Assembly (NCBI GenBank): GCA_018105865.1
Contig: CM030865.1
Coordinates: 11,507,113 to 11,571,112, forward strand
Source: Metaphire vulgaris
Taxonomy: Eukaryota > Annelida > Clitellata > Crassiclitellata > Megascolecidae
DNA: 64,000 nucleotides
Direction of reading: 5' to 3'
The notes under the pieces were generated by a model. It was not told the DNA's origin and searched no databases. It saw nothing but the letters and a program-made list of their open reading frames with translations. This document shows positions 21,481-31,455 of the stretch, one piece after another. Each line of letters starts with the position of its first letter. Position 1 is the stretch's first letter. Position numbers and translations under genes: made by a program.

Positions 21481-21808
21481 ACGGAAATTGCAGGATTGAC
21501 TTGACTCCTACCCCACTCCAGCCCTGTCTGATCCCATTCCCATTTCACTAATTATATCTTTTCTAGCGCAAAACTCCTCTCTCAGACGCCACGAGCATCC
21601 GACCATGATTGTCACTAGCGGACAAGAGCAACTTGTGCGGGGCTGCAATGGGACAATGTCCAATGTTCGAGTCCAATTCCAATGGGAATCAACTACAAGG
21701 CTACAAAAGAAATTGTCTGTACGCAAATTCTATGGACCTTTCTAGACGAATAAGCAGAAGCAGCTAAAAACACAGCGTGATTTAAAGAGGTTTAGGTGGC
21801 ATTACTGC

Positions 21809-21953
21809 CAGTGGGGGCGTAGCGACGGGGGGGGGTGTATCGGTATATATACCAGCAAAAATCAGGCTACCTTAAAATTTTTAATGTGTCTTTGTAGATT
21901 TTCAAAGTTTGTAAAGACTTAACCCCCCCCCCCAATTCCTGGCTATGCCCCTG
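21809..21953. mobile_element. CAGGGGCGTAGCGACG hAT MITE copy 5
   Basis: The 145-bp element starts CAGTGGGGGCGTAGCGACGG and ends CCTGGCTATGCCCCTG. It has a perfect 8-bp TSD, ATTACTGC, at 21801-21808 and 21954-21961. Confidence 0.96.
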
Positions 21954-21974
21954 ATTACTGCCTGTTTGCCAGCC

Positions 21975-22060
21975 TCTATCCGGCGCTAACGGGGCTTGAA
22001 CCCGCTTCGTCAGCCTACCACTCCAGCGCCTCATCCACTCTGCCATCGTCCGTTGCTAAC
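21975..22060 (-). mobile_element. tRNA-like SINE head
   Basis: On the minus strand the sequence reads GATGGCAGAGTGGATGAGGC (box A-like), a 40-bp spacer and GGTTCAAGCCCC (box B). The tRNA fold is not intact and no gene-like end is visible, so it is read as a tRNA-derived SINE or tRNA pseudogene. A plus-strand retroposon tail CAAAGCGCTATATAAATTGC follows at 22086. Confidence 0.5.
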
Positions 22061-22159
22061 CATGGTTCCAGGTGAAATACTTTTCAAAGCGCTATATAAA
22101 TTGCACTAGGGTTTACTTATTTACTCAATTTAATTGTCAATGATGACGATGCTGATAAT

Positions 22160-22164
22160 ACTAA

Positions 22165-22238
<74 letters not shown>

Positions 22239-22277
22239 ATAATAATAATAATAATAATATGGTACTTTCAAAGTACC

Positions 22278-22314
<37 letters not shown>

Positions 22315-22320
22315 TAATAA
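22160..22320. repeat. (ACT)n and (AAT)n tracts
   Basis: ACT units at 22160-22238, then AAT to 22258, a short palindrome GGTACTTTCAAAGTACC and AAT again to 22318. Confidence 0.92.
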
Positions 22321-22450
22321 TGATGACGATTACATGGTAGTGATGCTGATGATGAAAATGATGCTGGTGATGATAACGATGCTTATGGTGATGATGAAGC
22401 TGATGATGACGACGATGGTGGTAACGACGACGACGATGGTGATGATGACC
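22320..22450. repeat. (GAT)n degenerate tract
   Basis: Diverged GAT/GAC units. A similar shorter tract at 22629-22685 lies directly beside the donor of exon 4. Confidence 0.8.
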
Positions 22451-22454
22451 AGGA

Positions 22455-22628
22455 TATTTTTACACCCCCTAACACCCCCAACACCGCCCCCCAATTTGAG
22501 ACCGACACCCCCAACACTCCCCAATCTCAGGTATGCTTATCAGACTTTTTGGCATTCAGGAATTTCAGGAGACCCCAGAATTGACGGACATCCCCCATCC
22601 CCCAAATTGATAATCTTAGAAATAACCC
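22455..22628. mobile_element. AGGATATTTTTACACCCCC element fragment
   Basis: CAGGATATTTTTACACCCCC followed by CCAATTTGAGACCGACACCC and ending TAATCTTAGAAATAACCCTG is shared with 23970-24120 and 37970-38175. The conserved ends suggest a short DNA element about 160-210 bp long. Confidence 0.65.
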
Positions 22629-22690
22629 TGATGATGATGATGATGATAATGATAATGATGATGATGACGACGACGGTGACGACGCCTCAC

Positions 22691-23020
22691 CTGGACAATG
22701 GACGTAAGCTCCGCTCCGGTGGTGGTGTTGGGAAAGAGAGCAAAGTTAACGGAGACGGCGGGACAGACGACGTAATACAGACGAACGGACAGCAGGGTAG
22801 CGCACGCCCCGCGGTCGTAGAAGGCGAAGTAGGCGCCCGATCGTAGCACCGAGACGCTCCTCACCTCCGTGTTGATGAAGGCGTTGTTGTTGTCGGTGAA
22901 GACCTTGTCGGCTGCGATGACGTCAACGTGACGATAGGTCTCCTCGTCCCAGGTGGGCATCATCGAATTAGCGAAGTCCGATTCCGCCTCGTAATAAACA
23001 AGCTTGAAGGACTCTTTGCC
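22691..23020 (-). CDS. Eph: Eph exon 4: core of ligand-binding domain, with one-base frameshift
   Basis: The acceptor TAATCCACAG opens on GC, which with T of exon 3 makes Cys of the C-K-E-(S/T)-F motif. KESFKLVYYEAES follows; then the frame must shift by one base at about 22976-22984 (AATCCGGAC) to give DFANSMMPTWDEETYRHVDV, IAADKVFT, INTEVRSVSVL, GAYFAFYDRGACATLLSVRL, YYVVCP, FPNTTTGAELTSIVQ. These match conserved Eph ligand-binding blocks (I-D-T-I-A-A-D-E-S-F, N-T-E-x-R, G-x-Y-x-A-F-x-D-x-G-A-C, S-V-R-x-x-Y-x-x-C-P, F-P-x-T). As written, the first frame stops four codons after the break. The donor is CCAG|GTGAGG, phase 0. All other exons are open, so a one-base assembly or read error is the simplest explanation, but a real lesion is not excluded. 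Confidence 0.92.
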
Positions 23021-23035
23021 TGTGGATTACAGTCA

Positions 23036-23117
23036 TTAACCCCTTAATTGGGGATCCCGGACATATATCCGTCCATTTTACATTGAGTTACAGTTAAATA
23101 CAAGGTTAAGGGGTTAA
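23036..23117. mobile_element. piggyBac-like MITE copy 2
   Basis: Starts TTAACCCCTTAATTGGGG and ends AAGGTTAAGGGGTTAA, with the same internal GGATCCCGGA and TTACATTGAGTTACAG words. It lies only 15 bp upstream of exon 4, within the polypyrimidine/branch region. Confidence 0.75.
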
Positions 23118-23155
23118 GAAAGGTCTCAGTACGAATTCTATTCAAATAAGATCAG

Positions 23156-23965
23156 CAGAGATGTAGTACTTGGTTCTTGTACTTGTACTCGAGTTGTACT
23201 CGAGTACAAATTTTTAGTACTTGAACTCGGAGGCCAGGTACTTGTACTTGTACTTGTACTCGGAGTTTTAGGAATGCAAGTACTTGTACTTGTACACTCA
23301 TCAGGTACTTGTACTTGTACTTGTACTTAAAGCATTGTGTACTTGCTACATCTTTGGCTACATGTACTTCAATGGTACCAGTAATGCTGTTCCTTTAGGC
23401 TAATGACAAGCACATCCTCACAGATGGCCAAGTACCTGGAACTCAACGATATTTATGATGAAGCCACTAACACCATCGTATTTTGGAATAGTGAAGTTAA
23501 TAGAAAGGAGTTCAACAGGCTGTATAATACAGCCATTAATTAGAGACCTTAGTGTGCCTGCTTCTGGCGCACCAATTAAACGCGTATTTAGCCAAGCTGG
23601 CTTGATCGCAAGACCGCATAGGGTTAATATGACCGATGCAAGACTACCATCTCTTTTTCTGTGATGATATTTAGATGCTAATAGTGTCAATTTTATTCGT
23701 GGCCGGACAAACTGTCCTCGGACAAAATGTCATGTAGAAAATGTCATGGGGACAAAATGTCAGCGAAAAAAATGTCAATGTCAAAAATGTTGTACTAGTA
23801 CTTGGAGGCCAGGTACTTGTAACTCGGAGTCCAGGTACTTGTACTTGTACTCACTCGGAAGAACTTGTACTTGTACTTGTACTCGGAGGCCAGGTACTTG
23901 TACTTGTACTTTGTACTCAAAGTACTTGTACTTGTACTCAAACTAATTGTGTATCTACATCTCTG
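23156..23965. mobile_element. hAT element with (GTACTT)n arrays and transposase remnant
   Basis: The 810-bp element has inverted ends CAGAGATGTAG and CTACATCTCTG and a perfect 8-bp TSD, AAGATCAG, at 23148-23155 and 23966-23973. Both subterminal regions (23168-23340 and 23793-23945) consist of GTACTT/ACTTGTA words. Between them is a decayed transposase C-terminus, and a GGACAAAATGTC element fragment sits at 23699-23790. Confidence 0.95.
23403..23664 (+). pseudogene. hAT transposase C-terminal (dimerisation) fragment
   Basis: A plus frame at 23545-23660 encodes LSVPASGAPIKRVFSQAGL followed by IARPHRVNMTDA. This is the hAT C-terminal dimerisation motif (family form P-A-(S/T)-S-x-P-x-E-R-x-F-S-x-A-G, then a R-x-x-M/L block). 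Upstream, in a shifted frame, MAKYLEL resembles the usual L-x-x-Y-L approach to this region. Frameshifts and stops show it is dead. Confidence 0.88.
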
Positions 23966-24240
23966 AAGATCAGGATATTTTTACACCCCTAACACCACCC
24001 AAACACCCCAATTTGAGACCGACAACCCCAAATTTTCCCCAAATCGAGCCTGAGATGCAACAACCCCCCCAATTTGAGACCGACACCACCAAATTAATAA
24101 TCCTAGAAATAACCCCGAATAAGATATTCTTTTTATTACTATTACACTATCTGTCTGCCCGTCAAAAATGACGAGGGAGCTTGGCTATTTCCTACCACGA
24201 TATTTTGTGTAGGTTTTCAATAACAAATTCAATACTACGT

Positions 24241-24605
24241 TAGTCAAGCCGGTTTAGAGTGGGGATTTTTCGGGACAAGCGCGGAAATATGTTCTTACTT
24301 CTCCTCGCATACATGCGGAAATGGCAAATCAGTGTGGTCGTATACACGAAAATTGCTGCGTTTCTCGGCCAAATAAAAGTGACGAGCAAATAAAGCAAAT
24401 CCAAACAGGCGCTGGTCCCCTGCAATATGTCTAAGTGTAGCCTATATGAAGAAAATTGCAAACACTGCCATATATTTGACGAAAATAGAGAAAAATGCGG
24501 ATAAAATTGCGGAAATCGCAGTGAGGGAAAACCGGCTGAAAATGCGGCGCATTAAAAAATTAGCAAAATATGCGATCGCATAATCGCATTAAACCGGCAC
24601 GACTA
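24241..24605. mobile_element. TA-bounded MITE, 365 bp
   Basis: Inverted ends TAGTCAAGCCGGTTTA and TAAACCGGCACGACTA (13 of 16 matching). The ends begin and finish with TA, as in Tc1/mariner-type insertions. The interior has GCGGAAAT words and TATGCGATCGCATAATCGCA. No transposase. Confidence 0.7.
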
Positions 24606-24708
24606 ATTAAGATTTAAGAAAGATTTACATACAGATTCATGTCATATTAAATACAACGGTACAGTATTTGGCCATGCAGTTGATCCATTTGTAAACGTAT
24701 TATATATG

Positions 24709-24925
24709 ATTTGGCAAGTGGGGGGCCGTTGGGGCGGCAACTTCTAAGCATGGAGCAACCATTTGTTGATAGGTATGTACTAGCAAGTATAGGGTCCCAA
24801 GAGGGTGCCGCTAGGACTCCCAAGGACGTAGCTAGGCATGGGCTTGAAGGGAGGCTTGAGCCCCCCCAACTTGAAGCTAGCCCCAAATAAATTCAAGCTC
24901 AACATTGCAACTCCCACTTCTTAGA
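24709..24925. mobile_element. truncated CAGTGGCGGCTCC MITE next to GACGTAGCTAGGCAT fragment
   Basis: 24709-24805 matches the inner part of the 180-bp MITE family (GGCAAGTGGGGGGC, AACCATTTGTTGATAGGTA, TATAGGGTCCCAA). It is followed at 24822 by AAGGACGTAGCTAGGCATGG, the family also seen at 393. Confidence 0.75.
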
Positions 24926-24987
24926 CCCATCGGCCGCCACTATATTATATACCGGTATATATCTTTTGAAGTACCGAGGGCAAATAT

Positions 24988-25026
24988 GTATATATATATA
25001 TATTTTATATATATATATATATATAT
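24988..25026. repeat. (AT)n tract beside exon 3 donor
   Basis: Alternating AT runs just downstream (minus strand) of the GTAAGCGATATATAT donor. Confidence 0.9.
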
Positions 25027-25033
25027 CGCTTAC

Positions 25034-25232
25034 ACTGCTGTAGTCTTCCGGGGGAGGGGTAGTTTGTACACTTCCTCATACTGAACTTGACTTCGACGTA
25101 GATGCGGGCGGCATCACCGCGTGCAATGAACGGCGTTCGAAGCCAGTTGTCGACGCCCAAGGAAGCGACGTCGCACACCGTGTACACCCTCAGCACATCG
25201 CCGTCGTTATTGGCGTAACTAGCCTCGCGCCA
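25034..25232 (-). CDS. Eph: Eph exon 3: N-terminal half of ligand-binding domain
   Basis: The acceptor CTTGTCTCTCAG gives a phase 0 start at TGG. It encodes WREASYANN, LRVYTVCDV, NWLRTPFIARGDAARIYVEV, KFSMRKC and GRLQQ plus T of the next Cys. The motifs correspond to the Eph blocks W-(E/D)-E, R-T-Y-Q-V-C, N-N-W-L-R-T-x-(W/F)-I, A-x-R-(I/V)-Y-(V/I)-E-(L/I)-K-F and M-R-(D/K)-C. The donor CAGCAGT|GTAAGC splits the Cys codon (T|GC). In vertebrates this and the next two exons are a single large exon. Confidence 0.96.
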
Positions 25233-25302
25233 CTGAGAGACAAGAACAAAAAAGCACGCCACTACAGCCGTAAGAACCCGCCGCTTTTAGCGTAATATTA
25301 TT

Positions 25303-25530
25303 CATTGGCGTAGCCATGGGGGGGGGGCGTGGGTTCGGACCCCTATTTCTTCCTGGGAGCGGTCGTGGGAATTGCGTATAATATCGTTGAGGAACTTTAC
25401 GGGGGAGGGTAGGTAGCATTATGGCAGAGAATACGTGAATTTGGAAAGAACTCCGTGACAATGTTTTTTGTTAGTCAAAGACTTTTTCCCAAAAATGTGC
25501 CCCCTATTCAGGAACTAGGCTATACCATTA
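25303..25530. mobile_element. CATTGGCGTAGCCA element
   Basis: Starts CATTGGCGTAGCCATGGGGG, contains GGTCGTGGGAATTGCG and ends near GGCTATACCATT. Flanking ATATTATT and ATTATTAT could be an 8-bp TSD but lie in an ATT microsatellite and are not decisive. Confidence 0.65.
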
Positions 25531-25815
25531 TTATTATTATTATTATTATTAGTATTAGTAGTAGTGCAGTGTAGTGGTAGTAGTAGTAGTGGTAGTGGTG
25601 TAGTAGTGGTAGTAGTAGTGGTGGTAGCAGCAGCATTAGCAGCAGCAGCAGCAGCAGTGGTGGTGGTAGTGGTGGTGGTGGTGGAAGTGGTGGTGGCAGG
25701 CAGCAGTGCAGTGGCAGCAGTGGTGGTGGTGCAGTGGTGGCAGCAGCAGCAGCAGCAGTGGCAGTAGCAGTGGTAGTGGTAATAGTAGTAGTGCAGCAGC
25801 AGTAGCAGTAGTAGC

Positions 25816-25865
<50 letters not shown>

Positions 25866-25880
25866 CATCAGCAGTAGCAG
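25529..25880. repeat. mixed (GTA)n/(GCA)n/(GTG)n trinucleotide array
   Basis: About 350 bp of imperfect trinucleotide units passing from ATT to GTA to GCA/GTG and back to GTA. Gln/Val/Ala-rich frames arise from it. Confidence 0.92.
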
Positions 25881-26393
25881 TAGTTATAGTATCTACAGCA
25901 CCTGATAATTGTGATGCAAATTCGCAAACGTGAGCATAAATTTTAAAAGTTGTTAACCATAAATTAAGACAAAAGGATTAACAATTGTTAAACGCCCCGA
26001 TAAAAGAGTCATACAAATCTGTTATAATATTGCGCCGAGTGCTAAAAATTTATGTATTTGAAGGCCAAATCGCATTATAAAGTAAAATATCGGCAAGAAA
26101 TCTGCATTCCAGATGACAATTGTACCGGTATTTGCATTTCTGCGGGTCATTTGTAATTCAAATACATCTCTGCAAAAATTGATCCTGTCCCTGATTAGCG
26201 CAGGAATAAATGAACCCTATAGGGAATATAGTATTTCACGCATGCCACGGGGATCAAGATATTTTCATGAGCATCTTCCTCGACTCTCCCCAGTTTCAGC
26301 AGCTGCTCGAAACCAAGTTACAACCAACTGCAGCCACATATGCTTAGCCTATGACCCAAATGAACATCTTCAGAGGGCAGTCTAACTCTCCAC

Positions 26394-26846
26394 CATTGGC
26401 GTAGTCACGGAGGGAGATAGGGGGCCCCATTCTGGATGGGAACGGTGGGTTAAAATTTGCGCAAAACCGCTGAAGAATATTGTGGGGTGTACATCAGAGG
26501 TGTCCATGGGTTGGGTTAACCAATGGGTTGGATCGGGTTGGGTTGGGTCAGATTTTACCATATTTATGGTGGGTTCGGTTCGGTTGGGTCAGAAAATAAG
26601 CAATGGTTTAAAAAAATGCAATGTATTACGGTGGGTTGGGTTAATGGATTGGGTCGTGATTGCTGGATGGGCAGGGTTGGGTTGATTACTTGATGGGTTG
26701 GGTTATAAAAGATGGACCCATGGACATCTCTGGCGGAGACATCATGATCAAAGAAGCGACCTTGTTTGCTTGTCATTTGTCTGAAACTTTTACCAAAAAA
26801 TGCCGACGTGCCCCCCCCCTATTCGGGAACCCTGGCTACGCCACTG
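26394..26846. mobile_element. CATTGGCGTAGTCACGG element with nested GGTTGGG element
   Basis: The outer element starts CATTGGCGTAGTCACGGAGG, ends CCTGGCTACGCCACTG and has a perfect 8-bp TSD, CTCTCCAC, at 26386-26393 and 26847-26854. It is interrupted at about 26493-26735. Confidence 0.93.
26493..26735. mobile_element. short hAT-like element with (GGGTTGG)n interior
   Basis: Inverted ends CAGAGGTGTCCATGGGTT and ACCCATGGACATCTCTGG enclose degenerate GGGTTGGGTT arrays. No clean TSD is seen. Related elements lie at 39845-40110 and about 51895-52010. Confidence 0.75.
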
Positions 26847-27311
26847 CTCTCCACGTGCAGTTATATCAGCAAATCATGAATTGCATATCAGAGCATAATA
26901 GTTTAGTGGCTAAAGTCCATAAAAGCCAAGAATCGTTCACTTCTGGATAAAAGCATGCCACTTGGCACAGTTATAGGGTACATGGCCCTGAACAATTTCC
27001 CCAAAGGATGCACACGTTTTTGTTATCTCTTACCATGCAATTTGGCACCAAAAATTTTCTTGAAAATTTGTATAAAAAAATCCGCTTGAGCTGCAGTACG
27101 TAGACGAATGACAATCGATACAGTGCCAAATAAACAATACTAAGTAATAATTGTGCTTATAGAGTGTACAGATATGAATATTATCATTTCATTTCGCTTT
27201 TCCTCCGAAACTAAAATACGAAAAGGGTAATTCCGCATCAATTCAACACGCTTTTGAATAAAATCGGACGTCACCATCTCAGATTGTGATGAAAACTGGC
27301 ACAATTGTTCA

Positions 27312-29112
27312 TCCCCATGAGTAATGTTGCCAAACCCATTTTCTGTAGTTTAAAAATGTCCTTTAAAATGTCCAATTTACGCATTAGAGAATACCACAGG
27401 CAAAATTCTGAATGCCAAGCAATTTTCATCTACAAGAGATAGTGGCCTAATTTCTCAAAAAACTTGATTAGCAGGTGCTCTTCACTTCTCTGTCAAAAGT
27501 GCTAGCCATTCACACGTCTGCCAATACCATTCTCTGTAGTTTAAAAATGTCTTTTAAAATGTCAATTTACGCATTAGAGAATACCACAGGCAAAATTCTG
27601 AATGCCAAGCAATTTTCATCTACAAGAGATAGTTGTCTAATTTCTCAAAAAACTTGATTAGCAGGTGCTCTTCACTTCTCTGTCAAAAGTGCTAGCCATT
27701 CACACGTCTGCTAATACCATTCTCTGTAGTTTAAAAATGTCTTTTAAAATGTCAATTTACGCATTAGAGAATACCACAGGCAAAATTCTGAATGCCAAGC
27801 AATTTTCATCTACAAGAGATAGTGGCCTAATTTCTCAAAAAACTTGATTAGCAGGTGCTCTTCACTTCTCTGTCAAAAGTGCTAGCCATTCGCACGTCTG
27901 CCAATACCATTCTCTGTAGGTTAAAAATGTTCTTAAAAATGTCAATTTACGCATTAGAGAATACCACAGGCAAAATTCTGAATGCCAAGCAATTTTCATC
28001 TACAAGAGCTAGTGGCCTAATTTCTCAAAAAACTTGATTAGCAGGTGCTCTTCACTTCTCTGTCAAAAGTGCTAGCCATTCACACGTCTGCTAATACCAT
28101 TCTCTGTAGTTTAAAAATGTCTTTTAAAATGTCAATTTACGCATTAGAGAATACCACAGGCAAAATTCTGAATGCCAAGCAATTTTCATCTACAAGAGAT
28201 AGTGGCCTAATTTCTCAAAAAACTTGATTAGCAGGTGCTCTTCACTTCTCTGTCAAAAGTGCTAGCCATTCACACGTCTGCTAATACCATTCTCTGTAGT
28301 TTAAAAATGTCTTTTAAAATGTCAATTTACGCATTAGAGAATACCACAGGCAAAATTCTGAATGCCAAGCAATTTTCATCTACAAGAGATAGTGGCCTAA
28401 TTTCTCAAAAACTTGATTAGCAGGTGCTCTTCACTTCTCTGTCAAAAGTGCTAGCCATTCACACGTCTGCTAATACCATTCTCTGTAGTTTAAAAATGTC
28501 TTTTAAAATGTCAATTTACGCATTAGAGAATACCACAGGCAAAATTCTGAATGCCAAGCAATTTTCATCTACAAGAGATAGTGGCCTAATTTCTCAAAAA
28601 ACTTGATTAGCAGGTGCTCTTCACTTCTCTGTCAAAAGTGCTAGCCATTCACACGTCTGCCAATACCATTCTCTGTAGGTTAAAAATGTTCTTAAAAATG
28701 TCAATTTACGCATTAGAGAATACCACAGGCAAAATTCTGAATGCCAAGCAATTTTCATCTACAAGAGATAGTGGTCTAATTTCTCAAAAAACTTGATTAG
28801 CAGGTGCTCTTCACTTCTCTGTCAAAAGTGCTAGCCATTCACACGTCTGCCAATACCATTCTCCTTAAAAATGTCAATTTACGCATTAGAGAATACCACA
28901 GGCAAAATTCTGAATGCCAAGCAATTTTCATCTACAAGAGATAGTGGTCTAATTTCTCAAAAAACTTGATTAGCAGGTGCTCTTCACTTCTCTGTCAAAA
29001 GTGCTAGCCATTCACACGTCTGCCAATACCATTCTCTGTAGGTTAAAAATGTTCTTAAAAATGTCAATTTACGCAACAGAGAATACAACAGGCAAAATTC
29101 TGAATGCCAAGC
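27312..29112. repeat. 190-bp satellite array, about 9.5 monomers
   Basis: Monomers recur every 189-190 bp, each with the words GTCAATTTACGCATTAGAGA, AATTCTGAATGCCAAGCAAT, TTGATTAGCAGGTGCTCTTC and GTGCTAGCCATTCACACGTC. Two sub-types differ at one site: TAGTTTAAAAATGTCTTTTA versus TAGGTTAAAAATGTTCTTAA (about 27918, 28676 and 29039). One monomer near 28862 has a short deletion. A 60-codon frame in each monomer is a by-product and carries no known domain. Confidence 0.96.
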
Positions 29113-29127
29113 ACTTTTGATATAAAA

Positions 29128-29175
29128 CTACAGAGAATGGTATTGGCAGACGTGTGAATGGCTAGCACTTTTGAT
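29128..29175. repeat. inverted partial monomer closing the 190-bp array
   Basis: CAGAGAATGGTATTGGCAGA through GTGAATGGCTAGCACTTTTG is the reverse complement of the monomer segment CAAAAGTGCTAGCCATTCAC to CATTCTCTG, giving the array an inverted end. Confidence 0.93.
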
Positions 29176-29312
29176 TTCCCTACCCTATCCCAAGGGGTAC
29201 CCCTACTCCTAGCCTTATGGGTACCACTACCCCTAGGGATACCCCTAGCCATAGCCATACCCCTAGGGGTACCCATTTTCCTACCCCAAGAGGTACCCCT
29301 ACCCTTAAGTTT
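29176..29312. repeat. TACCCCTAGGGGTA degenerate array
   Basis: Palindromic words such as CCCTAGGGGTACCC and AAGGGGTACCCCTA recur in about 135 bp. The structure resembles the subterminal arrays of the hAT elements, but no element ends were identified. Confidence 0.7.
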
Positions 29313-29712
29313 ATTCGAATGCCTCTGGACAAAATGTTACTAAATTATAAGAAGTGTCAATGTTCAAAATGTCATGCTTTTATCCACAAAATGAACAATC
29401 ATTCGGTTTATCAACTGTACTCTAATCAGAAAAGACCACCAAGATCATTAACTATAAGACTGTATAATAAAGTATTGAAAAGTAGAGAGCACAGGAACTG
29501 AATGAGGTATTTAGAACACATTGTATACTGCAAAGTTTTGTTGTTATTTGTAGATGTAAAGGCAAGAAGACAAAAAAGGAGAATACGGGAACAAACCTTA
29601 CGAGAGGACAAGAGAGCAAATAATTTAGATTACACAGCAAGAACATAATGGGAATGAATGGATGGACGGAACATAATGGTTCTCACACAGGGCAGATCCT
29701 ACTCAACCACTC
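29313..29712. mobile_element. retroposon 3' region before (ATT)n
   Basis: A 400-bp stretch ends GTTCTCACACAGGGCAGATC, TACTCAACCACTCTAAACCC and then (ATT)n. The reverse of the GTTCTCACA motif appears at 20905 and 38918 (TGAGAACC). It is likely a LINE 3' untranslated region; no domain could be read. Confidence 0.45.
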
Positions 29713-29718
29713 TAAACC

Positions 29719-30106
<388 letters not shown>

Positions 30107-30316
30107 TTGTTGTTGTTGCTGTTAAAAATATGACACTAAAAGGGAAAAAGGGAATAGACTAAGAAGAATTTGTTCAACGTGAAAAGAGATACGGGAATAT
30201 CAATTCTATTGACAAGCCGTGTCCCTAGAGGGCATAATAAGGCTGGAAAACACAAAATCTCAAAAAGGAAAGAGATAAAATCTGAGCCTTCATTTGTCAT
30301 GACTAATCATACCAAC

Positions 30317-30527
30317 TACAGTAGAACTTCGTTATAACGGAGTCGGCTATAACGTACCCTCGGCTATAAAGTACCGCAATGTCCATGTGATGTGCTGTAG
30401 TATACCGTATTGGACGGTATTGAATATAACGTATTGGATGGCATTGGATATAATGTATACCTCCGATATAACGTACTCAATTTTACAGACCCGCTAACTA
30501 GGTATGTTACAACGAAGCTCCACTGTA
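30317..30527. mobile_element. pogo/Tigger-like MITE, TTATAACG family
   Basis: Starts TACAGTAGAACTTCGTTATA and ends GTTACAACGAAGCTCCACTGTA-type sequence with TA at both ends. The inner GTATTGGA words are repeated, and ATAACGTA words recur. Confidence 0.88.
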
Positions 30528-30784
30528 GGCCGATTCCCCATGGGCCGGGTGAACTGCTCCCATTCCCTTTAAACCTTATCCCTGCCAGATATATTTCTGT
30601 GCTGGAATTCAATCTTGGGCAACCCAACGACACACTAATTAAAGTGAAAAACATAGTTAAGATTAAAGAAACAAATTTTTTCGGCTTATTTTAGTGCAGT
30701 CTGCAGGAGCGATCTTTGAGCTCACATTGATTTTTGGTTTTTGTGTTTTTGCAAAGCTCTGAAAAGCATAAGACTAAGGACGTT

Positions 30785-30862
30785 AACGGTTAACCGGTCC
30801 TAAGAGCAAGGACCGGTCCTTTTAACTTTGACCGGTTAACCGTAATTTCTATGTCCTATAAA
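30785..30862. mobile_element. GGTTAACCGGTCC palindromic element
   Basis: AACGGTTAACCGGTCC and GGACCGGTCC face TTTGACCGGTTAACCGTAAT. The palindromic structure resembles the short hAT-like arrays; the TSD is not clear. Confidence 0.45.
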
Positions 30863-31004
30863 TTTGGCCTATAAATGATGCCAACGCGATCGTCGGCAAC
30901 ATCAAACATAGGGTTACTAGAGTCGTTGATGATCAGACGATATCAAGGCACCAATTAGAAAAGGAATGAGGATATCACCCACAAAATATACTTGATTAAG
31001 TGCA

Positions 31005-31455
31005 GAAGCGGGCGGGAAGATAGCAGAGTGGTAACAACGTTGGACGATGGAGCAGAAGGTCGCGGGTTCGACTCCCGCAGGAACCCTAAGGTCGACTCGG
31101 TTTTCTTTCGTCAGATGGCGATGGCAGCTGAGTAGCGGATTAATCCGCGGAGTAAACAGGCGCTGTGCAAGAGAACACTGGTCCCGTATCATGTAATCTG
31201 CACTAGTCGCCTGACAGAGGGCGTAGAAACGGAGATCAGCGCCGCTCCTATGAGCCTTGAGTTATAACCTTGAGTGCTCGGGAATAACTTAACTAAGCGC
31301 GGGAGCAAAACTCCAGGCCTCCCTGGAAACAGTTCAACCGTCCTCAATTGCATTCCAAGAATGGCTTAATTACACAACACTGCGTTAAACCAGAAGCCCT
31401 CGGCAATCGGCATCACTATAATGGCGCAATAGAAGTTTGATTGATTGATTGAAGG
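31005..31455 (+). mobile_element. tRNA-derived SINE with (TTGA)n tail
   Basis: Box A-like TAGCAGAGTGGTAA at 31021 and perfect box B GGTTCGACTCC at 31065 are followed by a 350-bp body and the tail ATGGCGCAATAGAAGTTTGA with TTGATTGATTGA. The tail ATGGCGC(C/A)ATAGAAG with TGATTGATTG is shared with 40412-40466. Spacing between the boxes and the tRNA-like ends fit a Pol III-driven SINE rather than a functional tRNA. Confidence 0.85.

Noticed and set aside
21975..22060. A functional tRNA gene on the minus strand
   Set aside because: Boxes A and B are recognisable but the acceptor and anticodon stems cannot be paired convincingly, so a SINE or pseudogene is more likely.
27475..28796. A repeated 60-codon frame in each monomer of the 190-bp array, as if a multi-copy peptide gene
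   Set aside because: Identity follows from the tandem repeat; frames end in stops, there is no codon-level conservation distinct from the rest of the monomer and no domain or signal peptide.
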